DNA of 64,000 bases from Streptomyces prunicolor NBRC 13075 (GTDB taxonomy: Bacteria; Actinomycetota; Actinomycetes; Streptomycetales; Streptomycetaceae). The stretch spans positions 62,001 to 126,000 of the forward strand of contig NZ_BARF01000003.1 in assembly GCF_000367365.1 (NCBI RefSeq), written 5' to 3'. Positions within the stretch are counted from its first letter, which is position 1, and each line of letters opens with the position of its first letter. This document shows, piece after piece, positions 52,976 to 61,256 of the stretch. The notes beneath the pieces are model-generated. The model saw only the letters and a program-made list of their open reading frames with translations. It had not been told where the DNA came from and made no database searches. A program made the translations under genes and the position numbers.

Positions 52976-54187
52976 ATGTCCGCGACGACCGAAGAGCCCA
53001 ACGCCGGCATGTTCACCCTCGGCGATCCGCTCTCCGCCGAGCCCGCCGAACCGATCGAGGTACCGGAGCACCAGGAATGGGCCCTGCCGCACGGCTTCGC
53101 CTGGGTCTTCCCCGGCGAGGGCAACCACGACGGTCTCCGTCGGCCCGTCATCATGGCCGACGGCTTCAACCTCGGCCGTAGCAGGCTCGATTGGCTCTAT
53201 CAGGGGCTGGAGGGCGGCGACTACCCGTTCATCAGCGAACTGCGCCGGCGCGGCCGGGACGTGATCCTGCTCGGCTTCGAGGAACGCAGCGCGTCGATCC
53301 TGGAGAACGCGGAGGCGGCCACGGCGGCCATCCTGCGCACCAGCGCCGAGCAGGTGGGCAACACCCGCCTGGTCGTCGGCGGATTCAGCATGGGCGGCAT
53401 CGTCACCCGCTACGCGCTCGCCAAGCTGGAGCGGCAGCGGATGGACCACCGGACCGCGCTGTACTTCTCCTACGACAGCCCGCACCGCGGCGCCTCCATC
53501 CCGGTCGGCGTGCAGGCGTTCTCGTACTTCATCCCGTTCCCGAACGACTTCGCGAAGCAGATGAACAGCCCGGCCGCGCGCCAGATGCTGTGGCGGCACT
53601 ACGACAAGGACACCGGCAAGATCGGGGTCGCCCCGGAGCGCACGGAGTTCCTGGCCGCCCTGGAACGGGTCGGCAACTGGCCGCGGATCCCGAAGCTGAT
53701 CGGTGTGGCCAACGGCCGCGCAGACGGGGTGGGCCTGCCGGACGTGGCGCCCGGAGAGGTCGCGCTGCGGATCGACCGGATCTATCCGGGCACCACCTTC
53801 TACACCCAGGCCCAGGGCGACGAGGTGACGGCCGCCTACCTCAACCGGCGCTTCCCGAAGGCCGAGCAGACCGTCACGACCAGCGGCTTCCCGGAACTGG
53901 ACGGCGCGCCCGGCGGCACCCTGCACACCTACAGGATCCTCGCCGACGCGATGAAGAAACTCGGCGGCACGACGGACCTGCGGCACGAGGAGGTGTGCTT
54001 CGTGCCCTCGGTCAGCGCGGTCGCGATCCGCGACATCGAGACCCAGGACGACCTGTACGTGAACATCGGCGAACTCGCGCCGGACGAAACCGAGTTGGAC
54101 GAATTCCTCTGCTCGTCCGAGACCACCGCGCACACGGCCGTCACCGAAGAACTCGGCGCCTGGCTGATCGACCGGCTCCCCGACTGA
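52976..54187 (+). CDS. Alpha/beta hydrolase (lipase-like), exact function unknown
   Basis: A 403-residue protein with an alpha/beta hydrolase core. RPVIMADGFNLGRSRLDWLY leads the first strand and GGFSMGGIVTRYALAKLERQ is the nucleophile elbow. The later SYDSPHRGASIPVGVQAF is typical of lipases acting on large or lipid substrates; the Asp and His are not located with certainty. No signal peptide, so cytoplasmic. AAGGAG precedes the ATG at 52976. It ends 77 bases before a leader ORF for the next synthetase gene. Confidence 0.82.
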   Translation: MSATTEEPNAGMFTLGDPLSAEPAEPIEVPEHQEWALPHGFAWVFPGEGNHDGLRRPVIMADGFNLGRSRLDWLYQGLEGGDYPFISELRRRGRDVILLGFEERSASILENAEAATAAILRTSAEQVGNTRLVVGGFSMGGIVTRYALAKLERQRMDHRTALYFSYDSPHRGASIPVGVQAFSYFIPFPNDFAKQMNSPAARQMLWRHYDKDTGKIGVAPERTEFLAALERVGNWPRIPKLIGVANGRADGVGLPDVAPGEVALRIDRIYPGTTFYTQAQGDEVTAAYLNRRFPKAEQTVTTSGFPELDGAPGGTLHTYRILADAMKKLGGTTDLRHEEVCFVPSVSAVAIRDIETQDDLYVNIGELAPDETELDEFLCSSETTAHTAVTEELGAWLIDRLPD

Positions 54188-54251
54188 CACCGACCGTCGC
54201 GACGCATCCCGTCGCGCGTAAATCCCGTCGCGGGGGCAGTCGTAGGACTGC

Positions 54252-54257
54252 TACCGT
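54252..54257 (+). promoter_or_regulatory. Putative -10 element for a leaderless leader-peptide transcript
   Basis: TACCGT ends 7 bases before the leader ATG at 54265, so transcription would begin at or near that A. A clear -35 box is not seen. Confidence 0.5.
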
Positions 54258-54264
54258 CCGCCGC

Positions 54265-54339
54265 ATGAAGCGCGCCAAGCCGTTCGTGCCGTTCCCGTCC
54301 TCCTGGACGACGACGCCGGAGAGTGTCCCGGCGCGCTGA
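54265..54339 (+). CDS. 24-residue leader peptide with three consecutive Thr codons (putative ThrRS attenuator)
   Basis: MKRAKPFVPFPSSWTTTPES then VPAR and TGA. The three adjacent Thr codons (ACG ACG ACG, 54307-54315) lie 13 bases before the end of the peptide's middle third. A perfect 14-bp hairpin begins 14 bases after the stop, and a threonyl-tRNA synthetase gene follows. This is the arrangement of ribosome-mediated attenuation: low charged tRNA-Thr would stall the ribosome on the Thr codons and prevent terminator formation. The alternative antiterminator pairing has not been drawn. Confidence 0.7.
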   Translation: MKRAKPFVPFPSSWTTTPESVPAR

Positions 54340-54353
54340 CTGCTGACCCAAGT

Positions 54354-54385
54354 CGAAGCCCCGGGGCGAGTGCCCCGGGGCTTCG
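54354..54385 (+). terminator. Putative attenuator hairpin before the ThrRS gene
   Basis: Perfect 14-bp stem (CGAAGCCCCGGGGC) with loop GAGT, followed by TCGTGTGG and, further on, CCCTTTG. It lies between the Thr leader peptide and the synthetase gene. Confidence 0.82.
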
Positions 54386-54432
54386 TCGTGTGGTGCTCGT
54401 CTCTCGGCCCTTTGTTCCGCGAGGAGTTCACC

Positions 54433-55662
54433 ATGTACGACCACGACCACCGCCGTCTCGGCCGCGAACTCGACCTCTTCGACACCGACCCCCTGATGGG
54501 CGCCGGCCTGCCGTACTGGCTCCCCGACGGCGCGACCGTGCGGCACGAACTGGAGGAGTATGTACGGGAGTTGGAGTGTGCCGCCGGGTACCGGCACGTG
54601 TACTCGCCCGTGCTCGGCAAGCGGGAGCTGTACGAGATCTCCGGGCACTGGTCGCACTACAGCGAGGACATGTTCCCGCCGATGGAACTGGGCGCGGAGG
54701 AAGTCGTGCTGCGGCCCAGCCTCTGTCCCCACCACGCTCTGATCTACCGTTCCCGCTCCCACAGTTACCGCGAACTCCCCCTCCGTATCGCCGAGTTGGG
54801 CGGCATGTACCGCTCCGAACTCTCCGGCGTCCTCGGCGGACTGACCCGCGTCCGTGCCATCCAGCTCAACGACGCCCATATCTTCTGCACCCTGGACCAG
54901 GCCGTCGAGGAGGCCCGCACCGCCCTGAACCTCATCGCCCGCGCCTACGCCGACCTCGGCATCCGCGCCTCCCGCTATCGGCTTTCGCTGCCGGGGCAAG
55001 GGGAAGGGGGCGGGAAGTACGTTGCGGATCCTGCCCTCTGGCGGCGGGCCACCGCGATGCTGAAGGAGGTTCTCGACACCTCCGGGGTCGACTACGAGTC
55101 CGCCGAGGGTGAGGCCGCCTTCTACGGCCCGAAGATCGACGTCCAGATCGTGGACGGAGCCGGTCGCGAGGCCACCCTCTCCACCGTCCAGATCGACTTC
55201 CACCAGCCCGAACGCTTCGACCTGCACTACATCGGCGCCGACGGCGCGAAACACCGGCCGGTGATGGTGCACCGCAGCGTCATCGGGAGTGTGGAACGGG
55301 CGGTGGCGCAGCTGGTGGAGGAGCACGGGGGCGCGTTCCCGGCGTGGCTGGCGCCGGTGCAGCTGGCGGTGCTGCCGGTGTCGGAGGCCCAGGCGGCGCA
55401 GGCGTACGACCTCGCGGAGCGGGCCCTCGCCCAGGGGCTGCGCGTCGAGGTGGTTGCCGAGGGCAGCCTCGGTGCCCGCGTCCGGGCGGCGCGACTCGTC
55501 CCGTACCAGGCGGTGATCGGCGAACGGGAGGCCGCCGCCGGCCTGGTCGCCGTACGACTGCGGGACGGCCGTCGGGTCGAGCCGCTGGCGCCCGCCGAAC
55601 TCCTGCACCACATCGGCGCCCGGGTCCGGGCGCGCGGTGCCGAGCTGTGGGCGGATGCGTAA
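54433..55662 (+). CDS. Threonyl-tRNA synthetase paralogue lacking TGS and editing domains
   Basis: A 409-residue protein equal to the catalytic plus anticodon-binding parts of ThrRS (normally about 640 residues). It starts MYDHDHRRLGRELDLFDTDP, which aligns with the beginning of the E. coli catalytic domain. The zinc ligands are retained: Cys in PSLCPHH, His in DAHIF and His in VMVHRSVIG. Motif 2 is MYRSELSG. The editing domain is absent, so mischarged Ser-tRNA-Thr would not be cleared by this protein. GAGGAG precedes the ATG at 54433. Control by the leader peptide and hairpin is likely. Possible roles are a stress- or zinc-related spare, or a resistant copy against a ThrRS inhibitor. Confidence 0.92.
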   Translation: MYDHDHRRLGRELDLFDTDPLMGAGLPYWLPDGATVRHELEEYVRELECAAGYRHVYSPVLGKRELYEISGHWSHYSEDMFPPMELGAEEVVLRPSLCPHHALIYRSRSHSYRELPLRIAELGGMYRSELSGVLGGLTRVRAIQLNDAHIFCTLDQAVEEARTALNLIARAYADLGIRASRYRLSLPGQGEGGGKYVADPALWRRATAMLKEVLDTSGVDYESAEGEAAFYGPKIDVQIVDGAGREATLSTVQIDFHQPERFDLHYIGADGAKHRPVMVHRSVIGSVERAVAQLVEEHGGAFPAWLAPVQLAVLPVSEAQAAQAYDLAERALAQGLRVEVVAEGSLGARVRAARLVPYQAVIGEREAAAGLVAVRLRDGRRVEPLAPAELLHHIGARVRARGAELWADA

Positions 55663-55725
55663 GGTCGGCCTTGATCCGCCGAATCGTTTCTGATCGTTTC
55701 TGATCTTTTCCGAGAGGAGCCGGCC

Positions 55726-56685
55726 GTGACCGGTCAGCCCATCCCCGTGATCATCGACTGCGACACGGGGGTCGACGACGCGCTGGCGCTGCTGTTCGCC
55801 GTCCGGCACCCGGGCCTCGACCTGCGCGCGGTCACCTGTGTCGCGGGGAACACGGACGTGGACCAGGTCGTACGGAACACGCTGATCGTCCTGGACCACG
55901 CCGGTGCCGGTGACATCCCGGTCGCGCGCGGTGCGGCCCGGCCGCTGATCGAGCCCGCCCGTTCCGCCGCGCACGTCCACGGGCAGGACGGCATGGGCGA
56001 CATGGGGCTGCCCGACTCCACCCGTACGCCCGTCGACGTGGACGCGGTGACCCTGCTGCGGCGCGAGATCCTCGCCTCGCCGAGCGCGGTCACGCTCATC
56101 CCGACCGCGCCGCTGACGAACATCGCGCTGCTGCTGCGTACGTTCCCGGAGGTCACCCGCAACATCGAGCGGATCGTGTTCATGGGCGGCGCGGTGGCGG
56201 TCGGGAACGCGACGCCGGTCGCGGAGTTCAACGTGTGGCACGACCCGGAGGCGGCCGCGATACTGCTCACCGCCGGGGTGCCGATCACGATGTACGGGCT
56301 GGATGTGTTCGAACGGGTCCAGGTTCCCGCCGCCGACGTGCGGCGGTTGCGGGACAGTGCGGAGCCCCGGCTGAAGCTGGCCGGCGACCTGCTGGCCCAC
56401 CGCGACCCGGCCGCCTCCGGCGATCCCACCCCCACCGGCGGCCTCGGCGACGCGGGCGCGGTCTGCGCGGTCGCCGACCCGGGCGGCCTCACCACCCGCC
56501 TCCTGCCGGTCGAGGTCTCCCTCGCCCCCGGGCCGGGGCGCGGCCAGACGATCGTCGACCGGCGCCCGCGGCACGGCGAGTCCGAGATCCATGACGGAGC
56601 CCGCGAACAGGCCCTGGTGGACGTGGGGTTGGACGTGGATGTGGAGCGGTACGTGAAGCTGTGGCTGGAGACGGTCGAGGGGTAG
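55726..56685 (+). CDS. Nucleoside hydrolase (inosine-uridine type)
   Basis: A 319-residue ribohydrolase splitting nucleosides into base and ribose. The N-terminal DCDTGVDDALAL is the calcium-binding family signature. PTAPLTNIALLL (PTGPLTN in most members) and the late EFNVWHDPEAAAILLTAGVP follow. GAGGAG precedes the GTG at 55726. Just upstream are two or three copies of CGTTTCTGAT, a small direct repeat (55684-55710). No kinase or permease is adjacent. A strong terminator follows. Confidence 0.92.
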   Translation: MTGQPIPVIIDCDTGVDDALALLFAVRHPGLDLRAVTCVAGNTDVDQVVRNTLIVLDHAGAGDIPVARGAARPLIEPARSAAHVHGQDGMGDMGLPDSTRTPVDVDAVTLLRREILASPSAVTLIPTAPLTNIALLLRTFPEVTRNIERIVFMGGAVAVGNATPVAEFNVWHDPEAAAILLTAGVPITMYGLDVFERVQVPAADVRRLRDSAEPRLKLAGDLLAHRDPAASGDPTPTGGLGDAGAVCAVADPGGLTTRLLPVEVSLAPGPGRGQTIVDRRPRHGESEIHDGAREQALVDVGLDVDVERYVKLWLETVEG

Positions 56686-56710
56686 GGCGGTAGGGCGGTA
56701 GAGGGAAGCG

Positions 56711-56747
56711 GGACGCCGGGCCGGGATCCTGTCCCGGCCCGGCGTCC
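56711..56747. terminator. Bidirectional terminator
   Basis: 16-bp perfect stem (GGACGCCGGGCCGGGA) with loop TCCTG between the nucleoside hydrolase and the convergent wall-protein gene. Confidence 0.9.
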
Positions 56748-56786
56748 TGCGCCTTACCTGCTACGCGCTACTCGCTCGACCTGGGA

Positions 56787-57731
56787 TTACGACTGCGAGG
56801 CCCGCCTGCGCCGCGTGGCCACCACGATCGCCGCGCCGCCCGCCAGCAGCACCGCGGCCCCGCCGACCAGTACGCCGCTGTTGCTGCCGCCGCCGGTCTC
56901 CGCGAGGTCGCCGCCACCGCCGTTGGGCGAGGGTGCCGCCGCGGGAGTGGTCGACTCGGAGTCGGCCGGGGTCGGGGTGGAGGACTCCGGGGTCGACTCG
57001 GAGGCGCTCGGCGTCGGGGTCGAGGACTCGGAGGCGGGCGGGGTGGACTCCGGGACCGACGGCGGAACCGACGCGGGGGCGGACGGCGACGGGGGCTGCG
57101 ACTCGGTGGTCGTGCAGTCCTTCGTGCCGCCGTTCCAGGCCGCGATCAGCTTGTCCTTGATGACCGTGTGGTCGGGGCCCTTGGGCAGGTCGCCGTGGAC
57201 GAGGCCGTCACCGGCGGCGGGGTTGCCGTCGAACTTGACCGCACCCCGGTAGAGGTCGATCTGCGCGAAGCAGCCCTCGTCCGGCACCGCGATGTCGAGC
57301 GAGTCGGTCTGGCCCTTCTTCACGGTCACCGTGTCGAAGTCGACGAAGACCTGCTGCCCGGAGGTGGCGAAGGTCGGGCCGTGGGCGATGTACGAGGCGA
57401 GCGAGGCGGTGCAGCTGCCGGCGTCTCCGGCGGTGCGGACCTTGATGTGGATCTTGCCGTCGTCGGTGGGCTTCAGGTTCTGGTCGTCGACCTTGACGGA
57501 GGGGAAGAAGGCCGCGCCGTCCAGCGAGAACTGGCAGCCCTCGGTCTCGGTGACCGTACCGGCGCCCGAGCCGGGCCGGTAGTGGCCGCCGGACTTCCAG
57601 CCGTCACCGCCGTCGTGGCCGCTGGTGGCCCAGGCGCCGGAGGCGGCGCCGACGGAGGCCGCGGCGAGGGCGAGGGAGGCGGCGCCCGTCCCCAGCAGGC
57701 GACGCACAGTGACACGACTCGCTATGGACAT
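56787..57731 (-). CDS. Sortase-anchored cell-wall protein (LAETG)
   Basis: A 314-residue surface protein. Signal peptide (residues about 1-36, ending WATSG), then a globular domain of about 160 residues with three or more cysteines (GCQFSLDG, GSCTASL, EGCFAQIDLY), then a long Pro/Ser/Thr/Glu linker (SVPESTPPASESSTPTP), then LAETGGGSNSG, a hydrophobic helix and RRRRASQS. LAxTG is the recognition motif of class E sortases in Streptomyces, so it should be linked to the wall. The globular family is not recognised. The ATG at 57731 leads directly into the signal. No sortase gene lies in the window. Confidence 0.87.
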   Translation of the reverse strand: MSIASRVTVRRLLGTGAASLALAAASVGAASGAWATSGHDGGDGWKSGGHYRPGSGAGTVTETEGCQFSLDGAAFFPSVKVDDQNLKPTDDGKIHIKVRTAGDAGSCTASLASYIAHGPTFATSGQQVFVDFDTVTVKKGQTDSLDIAVPDEGCFAQIDLYRGAVKFDGNPAAGDGLVHGDLPKGPDHTVIKDKLIAAWNGGTKDCTTTESQPPSPSAPASVPPSVPESTPPASESSTPTPSASESTPESSTPTPADSESTTPAAAPSPNGGGGDLAETGGGSNSGVLVGGAAVLLAGGAAIVVATRRRRASQS

Positions 57732-57904
57732 ACTGATCCCATCTGGCGGTGCAAGGAGTGGAGGGTGGCGGAGCGAAGAGGCGAAGAGGCGCAGCAAACA
57801 CCGGGCCCATTGGTCACATGCGCCACAGCGTGTGCACATCGTGGGTCCACCGGAAGATGACTGTCAACTTGCCTTGGTGTAAAGGGAATTCATAAGGAGA
57901 CCAT

Positions 57905-59575
57905 GTGTCCGACCTGTCCTCCCGTGACCCGAACTGGTGGCGTCAGGCCGTCGTCTACCAGATCTATCCGCGCAGTTTCGCCGACGCCGACGGTGACGGA
58001 CTGGGAGACCTCAAGGGCATCACCCAGCGCCTCGGTCACCTCGCCGCCCTGGGCGTCGACGCCGTGTGGCTCAGCCCCTTCTACCCGTCCGAACTCGCCG
58101 ACGGCGGCTACGACGTCGCCGACTACCGCGACGTGGACCCACGCCTGGGCACCCTCGACGACTTCGACGCGATGGTCGCCGAGGCCCACCGTCTTGGCCT
58201 GAAGGTCATGGTCGACATCGTGCCCAACCACACCTCGCGGCAGCACAGTTGGTTCCGGGAGGCGCTGGCCGCCCCGCCCGGCTCCGCCGCCCGTGACCGG
58301 TACGTGTTCAGGGAGGGGCGCGGTGCGGACGGTCAACTCCCGCCCACCGACTGGCCGTCGGTCTTCGGCGGCAGCGCGTGGCGGCAACTCCCCGACGGAC
58401 AGTGGTACTTGCACCTCTTCACACCCGAACAGCCCGACCTCAACTGGGCGAACGAGGAGGTCCGGGCCGACTTCCGCACCACCCTGCGCTTCTGGTCCGA
58501 CCGAGGGGTCGACGGCTTCCGCGTCGACGTCGCGCACGCGCTCGCCAAGGACCTCGCCGGGCCGCTCCGCGACGTGGGCCCCATCGCGGCGAACGCCGAG
58601 GACGTCCTCGACTCGATCCCGCCCGGCAGCCACCCCTACTACGACCGCGACGAGGTCCACGAGATCTACCGCGACTGGCGGCGCACCGTCCTCGACACCT
58701 ACACCCCGCCCCGCATGGCGGTCGCCGAGGCCTGGGTACCGGCCGCCCGCCGCGCCCTGTACGCCCGCCCGGAAGAACTCGGCCAGGCCTTCAACTTCGA
58801 GTACCTGGAGGCGGGTTGGGACGCGGACGAACTCCGCGAGGTGATCACCGCTTCGCTCGCGACGGCCCGCGCGGCAGGCGCCTCGGCCACCTGGGTCCTG
58901 TCCAACCACGACGTCGTACGACACGCCTCGCGCCTGATGCTGCCCCCGGGCACCGACCCGAACACCTGGCTCCTGTCCAACGGGCACACTCCACCGGTCG
59001 ACACGGCAGCCGGCCTGCGCAGGGCCCGCGCCGCGACGTTGCTGATGCTGGCGCTGCCCGGTTCGTCGTACGTCTACCAGGGCGAGGAACTCGGACTGCC
59101 CGAGGTCGCCGACCTGCCCGTCGAGGTCCTCCAGGACCCCGTCTGGGAACAACAGGGCCACACCCACAAGGGCCGCGACGGCTGCCGGGTCCCCCTGCCG
59201 TGGACCTCGGCCGGTCCGTCGTACGGCTTCGGGCCGGGGCCCGCGTGGCTGCCGCAGCCGGCGAGCTTCGCGTCGTACGCCGTCGAGGCGCAGGACGGGA
59301 TCGAGGGCTCGACCCTGGAGCTCTACCGCACGGCCCTCCGGCTGCGCCGCAAGCTGCTCGACGGGGAGGAGCTGACCTGGGCTGCGGACAGCCCGCCCGG
59401 GGTGCTGCACTTCGCGCGCTCCGACGGCTGGCGGTGTGTCACCAACCTGTCGGCCGTACCGGTCGCCCGGCCGCCGGGGGAGGTGCTGCTGAGCAGCCGA
59501 CCGGCGGCGGGCGACGGGGAGTTGGGACCATCCGGGCTGTTGGCACCGGACACGACCGTGTGGCTGGGGGCCTAG
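57905..59575 (+). CDS. GH13 alpha-glucosidase (oligo-1,6-glucosidase/maltase type)
   Basis: A 556-residue cytoplasmic glycosidase. Region I is DIVPNH, region II GFRVDVAHA with the nucleophile Asp, region III MAVAEAWVP with the acid/base Glu, and region IV LSNHDVVRHAS with the third Asp. DGDGLGDLKGI and the PDLNWANEEVR block fit GH13 alpha-glucosidases acting on maltose or isomaltose. AAGGAG precedes the GTG at 57905. No LacI regulator or ABC transporter is beside it, unlike the usual malEFG or agl clusters. Confidence 0.92.
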   Translation: MSDLSSRDPNWWRQAVVYQIYPRSFADADGDGLGDLKGITQRLGHLAALGVDAVWLSPFYPSELADGGYDVADYRDVDPRLGTLDDFDAMVAEAHRLGLKVMVDIVPNHTSRQHSWFREALAAPPGSAARDRYVFREGRGADGQLPPTDWPSVFGGSAWRQLPDGQWYLHLFTPEQPDLNWANEEVRADFRTTLRFWSDRGVDGFRVDVAHALAKDLAGPLRDVGPIAANAEDVLDSIPPGSHPYYDRDEVHEIYRDWRRTVLDTYTPPRMAVAEAWVPAARRALYARPEELGQAFNFEYLEAGWDADELREVITASLATARAAGASATWVLSNHDVVRHASRLMLPPGTDPNTWLLSNGHTPPVDTAAGLRRARAATLLMLALPGSSYVYQGEELGLPEVADLPVEVLQDPVWEQQGHTHKGRDGCRVPLPWTSAGPSYGFGPGPAWLPQPASFASYAVEAQDGIEGSTLELYRTALRLRRKLLDGEELTWAADSPPGVLHFARSDGWRCVTNLSAVPVARPPGEVLLSSRPAAGDGELGPSGLLAPDTTVWLGA

Positions 59576-59580
59576 CGGGC

Positions 59581-60357
59581 TCATCCCACGGTCGGGGTGC
59601 CGGTCGGGTTGGCCGCGCTGCCGCTGGCCGACTCGCCCGGCAGGACCGGCGGTTGGGTGGTGCTGTTCACCGGCGGGGTGAGCACCACCTCCGGCTGGCC
59701 CGCGGCCGGGGGCGGCGGGGTCAGGTCCACGGCAGGCAGCTTCGGCGGGGTCGTCTCCTGGAAGAGGACCTGGCTGAAGTTGACCAGTCCGGTCTCCTCC
59801 ATCACCGTGATGTGGTCCAGGACCGTCGCGTTGGCCTGGTTGGCGAGGATCCGCACGAGGGTGTTCTCCGTCGTGGAGCGGATCTTCGCGATCGTGTTGA
59901 AGATCGAACCGTGCGTGACGCGCAGGATGTTGGCGAAGTCCGTGTCGAACTGCTTGCCACTGTCCCCGTTCAGCGTGTTGATGAAGCCCTGCTGCTGCGG
60001 GCTGGGCTGGTTCGGGATCGTGATGTTGAGCATGGGCGCGATCTTGCGGACGGTGGTGTCCAGCGCCGCGTGCCCGTCGATCAGGTGCTTGCTCGCGGTG
60101 ATGACCGCCGGGCTCGCCCCCTTCTTCAGGCCTATCTGACCGACGGGGTACTCCCACAGCCCCGCCGCGCGCACCTTGACCACGAAGTCGCGGTCCGCCT
60201 CGGTCAGCGGCCCCCACTGCGTGTTGGCGATCACGCGTGCGGGAGCGCTGGAGACCGTGGTCACGCCCAGCATTGCCGGATAGGCCAGTGCGACGAGGGT
60301 CAGGCTGAGGGCACCCCCCACAACCATGGTTCCCGTCGCGTTCCGCGAAAAGCGCAC
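59581..60357 (-). CDS. DUF4142-type secreted or membrane-anchored protein
   Basis: A 258-residue protein. Its N-terminal helix (GTMVVGGALSLTLVALAYPA) is a signal or anchor. The following helical domain (TEADRDFVVKVRAAGLWEYP, LKKGASPAVITASKHLIDGH, AALDTTVRKIA) is the ferritin-like DUF4142 pattern, except that only some of its usual His are present. The tail is Pro/Thr-rich. AGGAGG before the GTG at 60357 fixes the start. Function unknown; relatives are found in outer-layer proteins. It is convergent with the GH13 gene, 5 bases apart. Confidence 0.83.
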   Translation of the reverse strand: MRFSRNATGTMVVGGALSLTLVALAYPAMLGVTTVSSAPARVIANTQWGPLTEADRDFVVKVRAAGLWEYPVGQIGLKKGASPAVITASKHLIDGHAALDTTVRKIAPMLNITIPNQPSPQQQGFINTLNGDSGKQFDTDFANILRVTHGSIFNTIAKIRSTTENTLVRILANQANATVLDHITVMEETGLVNFSQVLFQETTPPKLPAVDLTPPPPAAGQPEVVLTPPVNSTTQPPVLPGESASGSAANPTGTPTVG

Positions 60358-60619
60358 CGTACCTCCTGTGTCGTGGACCGCCCGTCGGCGGTACGGACAG
60401 TGGGGAATACGGATCGGAGGAGCGCGCGGAGTCTTTTGTTTTGGTAAAGCCGGAGTGGGGCGCGTCACAAGTGGTGGGGGGTGGGTCCGGTTGGTGGGGG
60501 TCAACTTCGGGGGGTGGTTGGTGACTTCGCGTGGGTTGGGTTGGAGGTGAGGGTGGCGGTGAGCCGGCTTCGGGTGTGGCGCCTTCGGCCGGCTGCGACG
60601 GCCCGCGGTGATGCTCGCG
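60358..60619. other. 262-bp intergenic region, G-rich on the plus strand
   Basis: It holds the promoter of the DUF4142 gene (an AT-richer patch, TCTTTTGTTTTGGTAAAG, at about 60432-60449). At 60468-60525 there are runs of three to six G separated by short loops, a possible G-quadruplex. No gene seen. Confidence 0.5.
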
Positions 60620-61093
60620 TCAGGCGAACTGGCCGGGCTGATAGTCGCCGGCGGGCATCGTGAGCATGACGTTCATCCGGTTGAAGCTGTTGATGAGGGC
60701 GATCAGCGAGACGAGGGCCATGAGCTGCTCCTCGTCGTAGTGCTTGGCCGCGTTCTGCCACACCTCGTCCGGGACCCCGCCGGCCGCGTCCGCGATCCGG
60801 GTCCCTTCCTCGGCCAGCTCCAGCGCCGCGCGCTCGGCGTCGGTGAACACGGTCGCCTCACGCCACGCGGCGACGAGGTTGAGCCGTACCGAGGTCTCGC
60901 CCGCGGCGGCGGCGTCCTTGCTGTGCATGTCGGTGCAGAACGCGCACCCGTTGATCTGGCTCGCGCGCAGCTTCACCAGTTCCTGTGTGGCGGCGGGCAG
61001 CGGCGAGTCGTCGATGACCTTGCCGGCGGCGATGAAGTGCTTCAGGGCCCTGCCGGCGACGGGGCTGGCGAAGGGGTTCAGTCGGGCACCCAT
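60620..61093 (-). CDS. AhpD-like carboxymuconolactone decarboxylase family protein
   Basis: A 157-residue alkylhydroperoxidase D-like protein. The redox motif is CAFCTDMHSKDA (CxxCxxxH). FIAAGKVIDDSPLPA and a conserved LRASQINGC precede it, and YDEEQLMALVSLIALINSFN closes the domain. It probably reduces peroxides with a partner thiol protein. AAAGGAGC precedes the ATG at 61093. It follows the quinone oxidoreductase on the same strand by 163 bases, so an independent promoter is possible. Confidence 0.9.
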   Translation of the reverse strand: MGARLNPFASPVAGRALKHFIAAGKVIDDSPLPAATQELVKLRASQINGCAFCTDMHSKDAAAAGETSVRLNLVAAWREATVFTDAERAALELAEEGTRIADAAGGVPDEVWQNAAKHYDEEQLMALVSLIALINSFNRMNVMLTMPAGDYQPGQFA

Positions 61094-61256
61094 GGTGGGC
61101 TCCTTTGTCCTGTCGTGGCTGTTGGTTACACAGCTCTGACGGAACGACCCGGCGGGAATGTGACAGGCCTGGATGTGACCTGGGTCTCTCCGGCACGAGA
61201 ACGGCAGGAGGGTTTCGGAGTCGGTGCCGTTCTGCCGTCCCGGTGCCCGGACGCGG

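Noticed and set aside
53929-56592. Long minus-strand frame opposite the ThrRS and nucleoside hydrolase genes
   Set aside because: Antisense shadow of genes with clear motifs.
57890-60217. Long minus-strand frame opposite the GH13 gene
   Set aside because: Shadow; GH13 catalytic regions are intact on the plus strand.
60468-60525. Possible G-quadruplex from several G runs
   Set aside because: Common in GC-rich DNA; the loops are long and nothing links it to regulation. Noted only as composition.
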